DNA of 64,000 nt from CAYSGX01 sp964518215 (GTDB taxonomy: Bacteria > Bacteroidota > Bacteroidia > Chitinophagales > CAIOSU01): positions 46,605 to 110,604 of the forward strand of contig CAZFFP010000001.1 of NCBI GenBank assembly GCA_964518215.1, given 5' to 3'. This document shows, piece by piece, positions 54,119 to 63,686 of the stretch. A program made the translations under genes and the position numbers. Numbering within the stretch: position 1 is the stretch's first letter; each line of letters begins with the position of its first letter. A model generated the notes under the pieces. The model saw nothing but the letters and a program-made list of their open reading frames with translations. It had not been told where the DNA came from and searched no databases.

Positions 54119-56164
54119 ATGATGAAAAAAACACTGTTATTTCTGACTCTTACCGCTGTGCTATTGCAGTCGTGTTCCACTACTCAAAAAATAAAAACTG
54201 GCGACCAGGCTTTTGAGCAAAAAAGTTTTTCAATTGCCGCAAGCCTCTACAAATCTGAATTCAATACCGAGCCGGTGCCCCAATACAAGGCAGCAAAAGC
54301 TTTTCGCATAGCAGAATCATACCGAATGCTCAACGATACCAAGAATGCGGAAAAATGGTATCAGGAAGCTATGAAGCTTAATTATCCCGACCCGATGGCG
54401 CGTTATCATTTGGCAGTAATGCTGATGACCAATGAAAAATACGATGCCGCTATTAATGAGTTTAAACAATACGCCAACGAAGACCCCATTAATAAAATCA
54501 AGGCTTTCGATATGGTGAAAGCCTGTCAGAACGCGCAGCGACTGACTCAGCAAAAATCGAATGTAGAAATTACTTCCTTGGCATTCAACTCTGCCGCCAA
54601 TGAATATGCTCCTGTGTTTTACGAAGGAAAAGACCTTGTTTTTACTTCCGACCGTGGCGATGCGCAGGGCAACGAAACCTACGGCTGGACAGGCGAAAAA
54701 TTTTCAGATATTTTCATCAGTAAGCGCGAAAAAGACGATACTTACAGAAGCGTCAACCCGTTTAGTTCCACTCTGAATACACCCCGCAATGAAGGCACGC
54801 CCTCTTTTAATAAAAATTTCACCGAACTCTATTTTACCCGTTGCGGAATTGTTGGAAAATCGAAATCGAAAACCGATGAGTATTGTGCCATTTTTCGCAG
54901 CATGAGAGATTTCGATGGAACCTGGAGCGAGGGTGAAAAAATGCCTTTCTTCACCGATACGGTAAATGTAGGTCAGCCGTTTCTTTCGCCCGATAATAAG
55001 TTTATGATTTTTGCTTCCGATGCGCCCGGAGGCTATGGCGGTAAAGACCTCTACATTGTGTATCCAGAATTTGACGGTTGGGGCGAGCCGCAAAATCTCG
55101 GCAGCAGTATTAATACCGAAGGCGATGAAATGTTTCCGCATATTGCCGAAGACGGCACTTTGTATTTTTCATCTAACGGACACCTAGGCATGGGCGGCTT
55201 AGATATTTTTTCGGCAAGAAAAGATGGTAATGTGTGGAAAGAACCTACCAACATGAAACCGCCCATCAATTCGAGCGCTGACGATTTTGCCATGATACTC
55301 GAAAAAGCAAAACCTGCAAATAGTGAAGACCCTGTGAAGCGCACCGGGTATTTTACTTCTTCGCGCAGCAGTGGCAGAGGAGGCGATGATATTTACAAAT
55401 TCAGTGAGCGCAACGAAAACATTTTTACACTTCAGGCTTTTGTTTTCGAAAAAGTTTTTGAAAAAACTAACGACCCTAACAGCAAGGTGATTGATTTTCA
55501 ACAGGTGCCGAATGCCGAAGTAGAATTGAAAAAGTATGGCGTGGCTTTGCAGCCCATCGGAAAAATGAACACTGATAAAAACGGCATGGCAAAATTCGAT
55601 TTGGAAGCCGAAACCGAATACATGGTAAGCGCCACGAAAGAAGGTTATTTCAAGCGTTCGGCAAACACCACTACCAAAGGCTTGAAAGACGAAAGCAAAG
55701 TGAATATTATAGTGCAGGTGAAAATTGTGTTGGAGAAAATTTATGAAGAGCGCGAAATTGTAATTCCCAACATCTATTACGATTACGACAAAACCAATCT
55801 GCGTCCCGAATCGGAAGTGGTGTTAGACACATTAATTGCATTGCTTGCCGAAAATCCTACCATTAAACTCGAAATTGGCTCACACACCGATTCGCGCGGC
55901 TCTGACGATTACAATTTAAAACTTTCGCAAGGCAGAGCCGAAAGCGTGGTGCGCTACCTCATCAGCAAAGGCATTGACATGAACCGCCTCATTGCCAAAG
56001 GCTATGGCGAAACCAAACTGGTGAACCACTGCAAAAACAATGTGAAATGCACCGAAGAAGAGCATCAGCAAAACAGGCGCACCACCTTCAAAGTGCTTTC
56101 TGAAAAATTTATCATCGAGTCTGTTACTCCCGATTCGATTAAAGTGGAAGGAAAGAAGGAATAG
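54119..56164 (+). CDS. PorE-like OmpA family lipoprotein (TPR, WD40-like, CRD, OmpA)
   Basis: 681 aa from the ATG at 54119; the frame opens at 54068, but the lipoprotein signal (VLLQSCSTT) starts here. The order is TPR repeats (about 25-150), PD40/WD40-like repeats (DLVFTSDRGD, YFSSNGHLGMGGLDIF, about 170-430), a carboxypeptidase-regulatory-like domain (about 445-545), and a C-terminal OmpA peptidoglycan-binding domain (IGSHTDSRGSDDYNLKLSQGRA). This is the architecture of PorE of Porphyromonas, which anchors the T9SS to peptidoglycan. Confidence 0.9.
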   Translation: MMKKTLLFLTLTAVLLQSCSTTQKIKTGDQAFEQKSFSIAASLYKSEFNTEPVPQYKAAKAFRIAESYRMLNDTKNAEKWYQEAMKLNYPDPMARYHLAVMLMTNEKYDAAINEFKQYANEDPINKIKAFDMVKACQNAQRLTQQKSNVEITSLAFNSAANEYAPVFYEGKDLVFTSDRGDAQGNETYGWTGEKFSDIFISKREKDDTYRSVNPFSSTLNTPRNEGTPSFNKNFTELYFTRCGIVGKSKSKTDEYCAIFRSMRDFDGTWSEGEKMPFFTDTVNVGQPFLSPDNKFMIFASDAPGGYGGKDLYIVYPEFDGWGEPQNLGSSINTEGDEMFPHIAEDGTLYFSSNGHLGMGGLDIFSARKDGNVWKEPTNMKPPINSSADDFAMILEKAKPANSEDPVKRTGYFTSSRSSGRGGDDIYKFSERNENIFTLQAFVFEKVFEKTNDPNSKVIDFQQVPNAEVELKKYGVALQPIGKMNTDKNGMAKFDLEAETEYMVSATKEGYFKRSANTTTKGLKDESKVNIIVQVKIVLEKIYEEREIVIPNIYYDYDKTNLRPESEVVLDTLIALLAENPTIKLEIGSHTDSRGSDDYNLKLSQGRAESVVRYLISKGIDMNRLIAKGYGETKLVNHCKNNVKCTEEEHQQNRRTTFKVLSEKFIIESVTPDSIKVEGKKE

Positions 56165-56170
56165 TAAGGG

Positions 56171-56974
56171 CTATTTAAAATAAATCTCTGTAGCACCCGA
56201 ATCATATTTGTTTACCAACGGCTCGCCAAATGATTTAACCCGCGGATGGTTTTTGCAGATTTTTATGATTTCCGATTTGAGCCTACCCACTCCCTTGCCG
56301 TGAATCACCACCAAACTATGATTGCCTTTGGCAATAGCACGTTCCATTTTATTTTCAAACTCACGCAGTTGAATATCTAATTTCTCGTTAGCCGGAAGCG
56401 ATTCATAATTGATGTTGATTTTCTCAATATGCAAATCAATAATTGCCGGTGCATGTTCAACATGAATAATTTTATCTGAAACCGAATTGCCTCCAAGCCA
56501 CAACGCCTTTAAAAGGTCAGAATCAATTTCAGCAACATCTTCTGATGCTGTTTCTTTCTTCTGAATACATTTTTCTTTCGGAATAAACACTTCAAATAAA
56601 AAACCATCGGCATTAAGCCATGCTATAGATTTTGTCTTCGAGAAAAATTGTTTGGCTTTAAACTTCAATAATTTATCGGCAAAAATTTCCTCGCCATTCC
56701 ATTCCAACTCAATATTTATTTCAAGTATCGGCTCATCGTTCAATTCCGACCAGCGAAAACCTTCAATTTGAACCGTTTCAAAAGGAGATATAATATTGCT
56801 TAAACGTTTTTCATCGCGGTAGCGGGTATCGAACAAACATTCATAAGCTACAGGAATATCTAATTGGTTCGACAATTTCAAATTCAGAAACGTAATGTTT
56901 CCCTCGAAATCGCGCGAGGGAATCACCAGCACATAAAAACCTGAATTTAAAACACCTTCCACTTTATAAATCAT
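56171..56974 (-). CDS. DUF2027/Smr-domain protein
   Basis: 267 aa. The N-terminal ~170 residues are a beta-rich DUF2027-type region. The C-terminal Smr domain (about 185-267) has DLHIEKI and HGKGVGRLKSEI, the usual nucleic-acid-nicking motif. Full-length Bacteroidota members are about 340 aa, so this copy may lack the N-terminal extension or start earlier. It is convergent with the PorE-like gene. Confidence 0.86.
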   Translation of the reverse strand: MIYKVEGVLNSGFYVLVIPSRDFEGNITFLNLKLSNQLDIPVAYECLFDTRYRDEKRLSNIISPFETVQIEGFRWSELNDEPILEINIELEWNGEEIFADKLLKFKAKQFFSKTKSIAWLNADGFLFEVFIPKEKCIQKKETASEDVAEIDSDLLKALWLGGNSVSDKIIHVEHAPAIIDLHIEKININYESLPANEKLDIQLREFENKMERAIAKGNHSLVVIHGKGVGRLKSEIIKICKNHPRVKSFGEPLVNKYDSGATEIYFK

Positions 56975-56998
56975 TTAAAAAACAAACACTAAAAAACT

Positions 56999-57700
56999 TT
57001 GCAACTTTACAACAAAATAAATTCACCCTTGCAAACACGATGGAAAATAGCACAGTTTTTTGAACTGCTTTGGTGGAAAAATTACTTGTCGAAGAAAAAC
57101 ATTCAGCAATATCTCCTTTGGAAACAAAATTACTGGCATCAGTTCCTCACTCATCTTCCTGATGCGGTTCAAAATGAAATAAACACTTCAACCCGGCTTC
57201 AAATTCTTGATGCCGGTTGTGGTCCTGCCGGTATTTTCTCCATTCTGAATCAACATGAATTAACCGCTATTGACCCTTTGATTAAAAAATACCAAGCGGA
57301 AGGTTTATTGAATCACGAAAACTTTCATCCGGTGCAATTTCAATCTTTAAAAATTGAATCGCTTTGCGAGAAAGAAAAATACAATATGGTATTTTGCCTG
57401 AATGCCATAAACCATGTCGAAGATTTAAAGCAAAGCATTACAAATCTTTGCTGCTCGCTGAAACCCGGAGGATTCATAGTAGCCTCGGTTGATGTTCATA
57501 AAAACCATTTTTTACAAAAATTTTTCAGCATTATTCCCGGTGATATTTTACATCCGCATCAACTTTCGTCAAAAGATTATCAGAAGCTTTTTCAACAAAA
57601 CGGAATAAAAATTCTTGACACCAAAAAAATAAAAAAGGGAAATGTGTTCAATTATGTATTAATTTCAGGCATCAAGAGCAATGACATTTTGCCCAACTGA
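56999..57700 (+). CDS. Class I SAM-dependent methyltransferase
   Basis: 233 aa from the TTG at 56999; an in-frame TTG at 57029 is an alternative. Motif I LQILDAGCGPAGI, an acidic residue after strand 2 (AIDPLI), NMVFCLNAINHV and LKPGGFIVASV are present. The substrate is unknown; methylation of a small molecule or lipid is possible. No ATG occurs near the start, and TTTGC upstream of it resembles a promoter element, so the true start is uncertain. Confidence 0.85.
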   Translation: MQLYNKINSPLQTRWKIAQFFELLWWKNYLSKKNIQQYLLWKQNYWHQFLTHLPDAVQNEINTSTRLQILDAGCGPAGIFSILNQHELTAIDPLIKKYQAEGLLNHENFHPVQFQSLKIESLCEKEKYNMVFCLNAINHVEDLKQSITNLCCSLKPGGFIVASVDVHKNHFLQKFFSIIPGDILHPHQLSSKDYQKLFQQNGIKILDTKKIKKGNVFNYVLISGIKSNDILPN

Positions 57701-57726
57701 TTTTTAAAAACCAAAAAACTTCATTC

Positions 57727-57948
57727 ATGAAAAAGAATCTTTTACCAATCATCGTGGCTATGTTTTTATTTTCCTGCGGTGGTCGCACTACCAACGAGCC
57801 TGAAATATCCAACGCATCTGTTTCAGAAGAAGTAACGCAAAGTAATCCTGAAACACTATCAGAAGAAGCAGACGCGGCTTTCGACTCTTTGAATACCCGC
57901 GCAGAAGAACTCAACAAAAAAATTGACGCTTTAATCAACGAAATTTAA
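57727..57948 (+). CDS. Small lipoprotein
   Basis: 73 aa. Lipobox-like FLFSCGG, then an acidic coil (EELNKKIDALINE). It may act as a small outer-membrane tether. It lies 26 nt after the methyltransferase gene and 12 nt before the next secreted protein. Confidence 0.72.
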   Translation: MKKNLLPIIVAMFLFSCGGRTTNEPEISNASVSEEVTQSNPETLSEEADAAFDSLNTRAEELNKKIDALINEI

Positions 57949-57960
57949 ACCTCTGCCATT

Positions 57961-58467
57961 ATGAAAAACATTATAACAACTTTCCTCATTGCAACATTTA
58001 CATTGCTGACTATAACTGCTTATGCTCAGGGAAACCCGCAGCAAAAAGGCAAACCGGAAGCAGCTAAAGGACAGGAAAAAAAAGAATCTGCCGCTGAGGC
58101 CACAAAAAGACCTCCGCACGAAAAAGTAGGCAAACCCTCAACCCCTCCCGGAAAAGACAAAGAACATCCCGGACAAGGCAATGCTTTCGGAAAAGATAAA
58201 GGCGACATGAGTGGCAGAGAGTTTGGACAGCAAAGAGCCGCTGAAGCCCGAAACAAAAAAGAGGAATCTGCCGAAAATATTCGCATTGCCATTGATAAAC
58301 TTACCGATGCACGGATAAAATTGGAAGAGAAAATGAAGCGGAAAGAAATTTCGCAAAAAGATTATGAAGAAAAAATGAAGCAGATTGAAGAAGCCACCGA
58401 AGAAGTAGCTACCCTGAAAGAAGAATATATTAAAGCCGAGAAGAAAATTGATGTGAAAATAAAATAA
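57961..58467 (+). CDS. Secreted low-complexity coiled-coil protein
   Basis: 168 aa. Signal peptide to about residue 22 (AYAQ). The middle is Lys/Glu/Pro/Gly-rich and disordered (about 25-95), and the end is a charged coiled coil (about 100-168). I recognise no family. It is adjacent to a small lipoprotein with a similar acidic helix, so the pair may be periplasmic partners. Confidence 0.72.
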   Translation: MKNIITTFLIATFTLLTITAYAQGNPQQKGKPEAAKGQEKKESAAEATKRPPHEKVGKPSTPPGKDKEHPGQGNAFGKDKGDMSGREFGQQRAAEARNKKEESAENIRIAIDKLTDARIKLEEKMKRKEISQKDYEEKMKQIEEATEEVATLKEEYIKAEKKIDVKIK

Positions 58468-58486
58468 GGAGAATAATATTTTTATA

Positions 58487-59452
58487 TCAGCATCCCGGGC
58501 AATCAGCCAATTGCACATATTCAGGTCGATCGGAAGCAGATTCGTGAATGTATCTGTTCACAATTTTACCTTTATGAAGCAGAAAAACTCCGGGCATTTG
58601 GTAAGGGTCGCCCATAGCCGAACCAATACCCAAGCCTTTGAAAACCCCGACAACAATACCTCTCAGCCAAACTTTTAAGCCGAAGAGTTGTGTAACAGAA
58701 CCTTGTTTTAACTGAAATTTTTTATACAACAATTTTTCCGGGTCGCTGATAGTAGGCAGGTCGTCTAAACCGAATTTAGCTAATCGTTCACGGGCAGTAT
58801 CTTCATCTTCGAGCATGTGAACTACTAATATGCGCGAGCCTTTCGATTCAATGAGGTGTCGTTGTTCTGAAATATCTCTCATGGCTTCCCGACAAAACGT
58901 GCAACCAAAATGACGCAAAAAAACCATCAATGTTGGCTGTCTATGTGTCATTTCTTCGAGCGTTAAACCTTCATTGGTTTCAAACATATCCCACGTAAAA
59001 CCTTCACTACCAAAAAAATCTAACTCATAGCTGTCTGATGAAAGATGAAATCTGTAACTGAAATACAGAATGACTGAAAAAGGTAAAATCCAAATGATAT
59101 TGTCAATAAAAATATAATTACTCAAACTCCACAAAACACTGTTGTCATACACATTCAAAAAGTAAAATAAAGAAGCGAAAAATTTATATACCACAGTCAT
59201 GGCAATTACAATCCAGTTATTATAAGCGTGTCGGGCGGCAATCAGCAAAGCGCCACCAAATACAATTTCGGTCAGCCCAACGGTTTTCCAAATAAAAATA
59301 TAATTGGGCATGTCGAGATGAACAGATGCAAACAATATTTGAGGAAATGCAATAATGATCACACCCCAAATTAAATTATAAATACCTGCAGTAATCAGGC
59401 AGGCACGCATCCACCAGCGAGGCATTTGTTTATGGTATTCTAAATTGCTCAT
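58487..59452 (-). CDS. Membrane-anchored peroxiredoxin-like (SelL-related) protein
   Basis: 321 aa. The N-terminal ~155 residues hold four membrane helices in a DoxX-like arrangement. The C-terminal ~160 residues are an AhpC/TSA-like redox domain with the active-site motif FGCTFCREA (CxxC, equal to the UxxC of SelL) and PTLMVFLRHFGC. Fusion of a quinone- or membrane-linked domain with a peroxiredoxin-like domain is unusual. Another Cys pair (DCPGC) ends the protein. Confidence 0.82.
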   Translation of the reverse strand: MSNLEYHKQMPRWWMRACLITAGIYNLIWGVIIIAFPQILFASVHLDMPNYIFIWKTVGLTEIVFGGALLIAARHAYNNWIVIAMTVVYKFFASLFYFLNVYDNSVLWSLSNYIFIDNIIWILPFSVILYFSYRFHLSSDSYELDFFGSEGFTWDMFETNEGLTLEEMTHRQPTLMVFLRHFGCTFCREAMRDISEQRHLIESKGSRILVVHMLEDEDTARERLAKFGLDDLPTISDPEKLLYKKFQLKQGSVTQLFGLKVWLRGIVVGVFKGLGIGSAMGDPYQMPGVFLLHKGKIVNRYIHESASDRPEYVQLADCPGC

Positions 59453-59510
59453 TTTTCAAAAATCAAGCATATAACGAATCACAATCAAAAAGGTTTAGCA
59501 TTTAAAAGAA

Positions 59511-61082
59511 CTAAGCATTCAGTCTGGCAAAAATCCCTTTATTTTTATTATAGATTTCCAGAAAAATATGGAAACGCTCATCATACAAAGCTCTGTGATT
59601 GGGATTCGGAATAAACTCCATTTGATGCGGCACTGTTTCAGAAATGGTTTCCAAATCGGTAAGATTTAATGCCAGCAAAGCGAGTAAAGCCGTGCCACGA
59701 CTGTTTGCCATCAATGGCTCTTTCATTTGTCGCACGGGAATATTATACACATCGGCAATAATTTGACTCCAAACGGCAGAATTGGCTCCGCCACCAATAA
59801 AATTTATGCTTTCGACTTTACGGTTTATCATTTTTTCGAGATACATCAATAGCCAACGATTGTTGAGCGCCACACCTTCAAACACTGCCCTGAACATATC
59901 GGCACGGGTATTATTCAGCGATAAATTGTAGAAGCCTCCGCGGGCATGATGGTCGTCAATGGGTGAACGCTCACCATAAAGCCAGGGCAGAAAAATTAAT
60001 CCTTCGCTTCCGGCAGGAGTTCGGGCAACAATGTTGTCCACTATGGAGTAAAAATCTTTCGGAGCCGGATTTTGGTTTAATTCATCCTGAGCATATAACA
60101 AATTGTTTTTCACAAAATTCAGGCAGGCTCCTGTAGTTTCCTGCTCATTGGCTACAATGTATCTTCCGGGCAATGCCGAAGGAATAGTAGCCATGTTATG
60201 AAACAAATCGGTTTTCTTAAAAGGCACGTGGCATACCAACCAGGAAGAAGTGCCGATATATAAATGACTTTGAAAATCGCGCACCGCACCGGAACCCACC
60301 GCAGCCGAGTGCAAATCGGGGGTTCCTGCTATAACAGGGATAGTATGCAGCAAACCAAATTCATCGGCAATTTCCTTTCTGATTTTTCCAAGTATAGAAT
60401 TTACAGGCACTAAGTCGGGCAGTTTATCTCTTTCAATGCCGCACAAATTCAGCAGTTCATCGGAGTAAGTGATGTTATTAATATCACGGTTGTCGGTAAC
60501 CCAATGCACCGTAATCGAATCGTAGGAAGCGGCAATGATTCCTGTAAGCCAGTAATTGATAAAATCTTTCGGCTCTAAAAACTTGTAAGTTTTTTCATAA
60601 ATATCGGGTCTATTTTCTTTCAGCCAGAGAATATGTGCTAAAGAATCTTTTCCGGCTTTAGACGGACCGCCACCTGTAAGGTAAATCCATTTAATAATTT
60701 TATGCACCGCATATCCATCAATTTCAGGAAAACCACCAACAAGATTTTTGATTTGCTTCGCCCCTCTGGAATCCATCCAGTTGATGCAATCCATCAATGG
60801 CTTGCCCTCTTTATCAATAGGTATGGTGCCGCTCCATTGAGTGGTGCAGTTAATGGCAATAATGTGGTGAGGATTGGTGCGCGTATGTGCAATTAATTTT
60901 TGGTAACAAAGCTTAATGGCTAATTTCCATGCATCGGGCGATTGCTCTGCCCCTCCTCCTTCCGAAAGATTCAGGGCTACAGGCTCAAATTCATAGCCCA
61001 TACAATTTCCTTTAATATCAAACAATGCTACTTTAGGACCGGAAGTGCCTATATCTATGGTGAGGATAAACTGAGTTTGCAT
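59511..61082 (-). CDS. FGGY family carbohydrate kinase (xylulokinase-like)
   Basis: 523 aa. It begins ILTIDIGTSGPKVALFD and holds the phosphate-binding and sugar-binding motifs NCTTQWSGT, DSRG, IAGTPDLHSAAVGSGA and NFIGGGANSAVWSQI. It phosphorylates a pentulose or related sugar in the cytosol. Xylulose is a guess: no isomerase gene is adjacent. It is divergent from dps across a promoter-rich 90-bp region. Confidence 0.9.
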   Translation of the reverse strand: MQTQFILTIDIGTSGPKVALFDIKGNCMGYEFEPVALNLSEGGGAEQSPDAWKLAIKLCYQKLIAHTRTNPHHIIAINCTTQWSGTIPIDKEGKPLMDCINWMDSRGAKQIKNLVGGFPEIDGYAVHKIIKWIYLTGGGPSKAGKDSLAHILWLKENRPDIYEKTYKFLEPKDFINYWLTGIIAASYDSITVHWVTDNRDINNITYSDELLNLCGIERDKLPDLVPVNSILGKIRKEIADEFGLLHTIPVIAGTPDLHSAAVGSGAVRDFQSHLYIGTSSWLVCHVPFKKTDLFHNMATIPSALPGRYIVANEQETTGACLNFVKNNLLYAQDELNQNPAPKDFYSIVDNIVARTPAGSEGLIFLPWLYGERSPIDDHHARGGFYNLSLNNTRADMFRAVFEGVALNNRWLLMYLEKMINRKVESINFIGGGANSAVWSQIIADVYNIPVRQMKEPLMANSRGTALLALLALNLTDLETISETVPHQMEFIPNPNHRALYDERFHIFLEIYNKNKGIFARLNA

Positions 61083-61113
61083 GTATTTAGTTGGCTGAAA
61101 TATTTTTAACTTT

Positions 61114-61121
61114 CAAAAGTA
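61114..61121 (-). promoter_or_regulatory. -7 element of the FGGY kinase promoter
   Basis: Minus-strand TACTTTTG is an exact TAnnTTTG, 32 nt before the kinase start. No TTG sits at the -33 position. Confidence 0.55.
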
Positions 61122-61147
61122 TAAAACTTATGCTTCTTTTGATTGTT

Positions 61148-61155
61148 TAACTTTG
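61148..61155 (+). promoter_or_regulatory. -7 element of the dps promoter
   Basis: TAACTTTG is an exact TAnnTTTG. It lies 18 nt before the dps ATG at 61174 and shows that the upstream TTG at 61153 is not a start codon. No clear -33 element. Confidence 0.55.
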
Positions 61156-61173
61156 CAAACAAATAACACTATT

Positions 61174-61650
61174 ATGAAAAACAAAAATCAAATCGGCCTG
61201 GATGCCACACAATCTAAACAATTGGCAGACAAACTCAATAAATTATTGGCAAACTATCAGTTGTTTTATATCAACTCACGCGGTTTTCATTGGAATATTA
61301 CAGGTGAAAAATTTTTCGAATTGCATTTGAAATTTGAAGAACTTTATAACGATGCGTTGATTAAAATAGATGAAATAGCAGAACGTATTCTCACACTCGG
61401 GCACACTCCGCTGCATTCATTTTCAGATTACACAAAAAATTCGGGTATTAAAGAAGCTATAAATGTTTCGGACGGAAAAAAAGCCGTAGGCGAAGTGGTG
61501 AAAGGTTTTCAAACTTTAATTTCTATTGAAAGAGAAATTTTAGCCCTTTCCGACAAAGCCAGTGATGAAGGCACCAATGCACTTATGAGCGACTACATTC
61601 GCGAGCAGGAAAAATCAGTATGGATGTATGCTGCTTTTTTGAAAAAGTAA
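61174..61650 (+). CDS. dps: Dps family DNA-binding ferritin-like protein
   Basis: 158 aa from the ATG at 61174. Dps-type residues: FHWNITGEKFFELHLKFEELYNDALIKIDEIAERI carries the H...D...E inter-subunit ferroxidase ligands, split here across positions about 37-70. Dodecamers oxidise iron and protect DNA under stress. A long Lys-rich N-terminal tail is absent, so DNA binding may be weak. Confidence 0.93.
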   Translation: MKNKNQIGLDATQSKQLADKLNKLLANYQLFYINSRGFHWNITGEKFFELHLKFEELYNDALIKIDEIAERILTLGHTPLHSFSDYTKNSGIKEAINVSDGKKAVGEVVKGFQTLISIEREILALSDKASDEGTNALMSDYIREQEKSVWMYAAFLKK

Positions 61651-61683
61651 TTTGAAGCAGTCGCCAAATACTTTCTTCTACTC

Positions 61684-62751
61684 ATGTCAGATTCCCGAAA
61701 ATTACTCAACGGACAAACGCCCAAAGCTGCCGGCTATCACTTCCCTGCAGAGTGGCATCATCATGAGGCAACCTGGCTAAGCTGGCCCCACAAAGAGGCT
61801 TCATGGCCCGGTAAAATCAACACCATTTACCAGCCTTATATCGAGTTTATTAAAGCTGTTGCCGCAGGTGAGCAGGTTCATATCAATGTGAATGACGAAA
61901 ACATGAAGCAGTCGGTTTTGCAATTGCTTGAAAAATATGATGCGCCACTTTCAAAAATCACCTTGCATCTGCACCCTACCAACGATGCTTGGTGCCGCGA
62001 CCACGGACCGGCTTTTCTGATTCATGCGGAAGAAAAAAAGAAAATCATTCTCGACTGGGGCTACAATGCTTGGGGAGGCAAGTATCCTCCTTTCGATTTA
62101 GACGATGATATTCCCACTAAAGTAGCTGAATACTTAAAATTGCCCGTGTTGTATCCAGGCATAGTAATGGAAGGCGGCTCTGTTGATTTTAATGGAAAAG
62201 GAACCCTGCTTACCACTACGCAATGCCTTTTAAATGAAAATCGAAATCCGCATCTTTCGCAATCTGAAATAGAAAAATATCTTCTGGATTATTATGGAGT
62301 TGAACAAATACTTTGGCTCGATGAAGGTATTGTGGGCGATGACACCGATGGACATATAGACGACATTACGCGCTTTGTAAATATTGATACTGTGGTAACA
62401 GTGGTTGAAACCAACAAGCAAGATGAAAATTATGATTTGTTGCAAAAAAATCTGAGCTCCCTGAAAAAAATGCGCCTATTGAATGGCAAGCAACTCAATA
62501 TTGTTGAATTACCCATGCCCGAACCGGTGGTTTATGACGGACAACGGCTTCCGGCTTCTTATGCCAATTTTTACATCAGCAATGCCGCTGTAATTGTTCC
62601 GGTTTTTCGATGTAAAAATGATGATGCAGCACTCAAAATATTGGAGCCGCTTTTCCCCGAACGTAAAGTAATCAGTATAGATTCTACCGATATTATATGG
62701 GGCTTGGGAAGTTTTCATTGCATGAGTCAGCAAGAACCTAAAACGGGTTAA
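61684..62751 (+). CDS. aguA: Agmatine deiminase family protein (PPAD-like)
   Basis: 355 aa. WHHHEATWLSWP, DAWCRDHGP, MEGGSVDFNG, DGHIDD and the nucleophile C346 (GSFHCMSQQEP) match agmatine deiminase, which converts agmatine to N-carbamoylputrescine. The bacterial peptidylarginine deiminases share the fold, but there is no signal peptide. The N-carbamoylputrescine amidase gene is not adjacent. It is 33 nt after dps. Confidence 0.92.
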   Translation: MSDSRKLLNGQTPKAAGYHFPAEWHHHEATWLSWPHKEASWPGKINTIYQPYIEFIKAVAAGEQVHINVNDENMKQSVLQLLEKYDAPLSKITLHLHPTNDAWCRDHGPAFLIHAEEKKKIILDWGYNAWGGKYPPFDLDDDIPTKVAEYLKLPVLYPGIVMEGGSVDFNGKGTLLTTTQCLLNENRNPHLSQSEIEKYLLDYYGVEQILWLDEGIVGDDTDGHIDDITRFVNIDTVVTVVETNKQDENYDLLQKNLSSLKKMRLLNGKQLNIVELPMPEPVVYDGQRLPASYANFYISNAAVIVPVFRCKNDDAALKILEPLFPERKVISIDSTDIIWGLGSFHCMSQQEPKTG

Positions 62752-62778
62752 AAGGCAAATATTTTTCTGTGAACCAAG

Positions 62779-62807
62779 TTGCCTTTCAACGGGTTATTGT
62801 AACTTTA
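62779..62807 (+). promoter_or_regulatory. Promoter of the phasin-like gene
   Basis: TTG (62779-62781), 18-nt spacer, TAACTTTA (62800-62807). The last base differs from the TAnnTTTG consensus. Confidence 0.45.
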
Positions 62808-62851
62808 CAGGGCAAAAAAAGATTTTATTCACTTAAATAAAAAATAAAAAA

Positions 62852-63166
62852 ATGGCAGAATTACTGAAAAAAGCTGTTTATGCCGGAATCGGCTTGGCAG
62901 AAACTGTATCTGAAGAGGTTGAAAAAACCTTGAAAGACTTTGAAGAAAAAGGCAAAACATCTAACAGCGAAGCAAAAAAGTTTTTAGAAGAAATTTTTGA
63001 AAAATCTACCTCAACTAAAGACGAGTTGGAAGACAAGATGAACAAAGTGGTAGAAAAATTTGGCTACACCCGCAAAGATGAATTGGAAGCTTTGAGAAGA
63101 AGAATCGAAGAATTGGAAGAAAAATTAGCCGAAAAAACAGCTAAAAAAGCTACAGCCGAAGCATAA
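62852..63166 (+). CDS. Phasin-like coiled-coil protein
   Basis: 104 aa, almost entirely helical and charged. The first ~20 residues (LLKKAVYAGIGLAETVSEEV) are amphipathic and resemble PhaF/PhaI-type granule proteins. The end (ELEALRRRIEELEEKLAEK) is a leucine-zipper-like coil. It may bind polyester granules, lipid or membrane. There is no phaC in the window. Confidence 0.75.
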   Translation: MAELLKKAVYAGIGLAETVSEEVEKTLKDFEEKGKTSNSEAKKFLEEIFEKSTSTKDELEDKMNKVVEKFGYTRKDELEALRRRIEELEEKLAEKTAKKATAEA

Positions 63167-63686
63167 TTAATCACTCTGCAGTCAGATTAAAACGCCCGAA
63201 TTTTTTCGGGCGTTTTTTTTTTGTAAAAATGAGGCTGTTGCAAAAATGCAGGAAACGTTCGGGGGAGAAACTAAACAATCAATCTGTTGAAGGCTGATTT
63301 CTGAGGGCTAAGGGCTGATTTTAGATTTTAGAAGTCAGGTTTACTGATGCTGTTTAAGTCTGAATAATTGCTAATTGCCAACTGAGAACGGACAACCTCT
63401 CACGGCTGACAGCTTATGGCTTACGGCTTAATAGATTGCTTATCGGTATTTTAGGGTTGCAGAATTTATAGTTTACTGCAGAAAACAATATATGTCATCA
63501 TTAATCGTAGAGGCAATAGAAAAATCAAAAGCGGTCGGACAACTCAAAGTCTTCTGACCACTACGGATTTTAGCTTTTCCAAAGTTTGAAACTTTGGAAA
63601 AGGCAGGGTTTCACCGGACACTGACTTTTATCATCCGTATCTTGTGAAGGATTAAATATTTTTGAGCAACAAAACATTTTTTTATT
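63167..63686. other. Long intergenic region with spacer-type repeats
   Basis: 520 bp. After the terminator at 63191 it contains degenerate words such as GGGCTAAGGGCTGATTTTAG and CTTATGGCTTACGGCTTA (63280-63430), then nothing recognisable. No gene was found. Confidence 0.55.
63191..63222 (+). terminator. Intrinsic terminator after the phasin-like gene
   Basis: AACGCCCGAA (63191-63200) / TTCGGGCGTT (63205-63214), a 10-bp stem and TTTT loop, followed by a run of T. Confidence 0.92.

Noticed and set aside
58026..58518. Two minus-strand frames opposite the low-complexity secreted protein
   Set aside because: They mirror its Lys/Glu/Pro-rich codons and lack any signal or motif.
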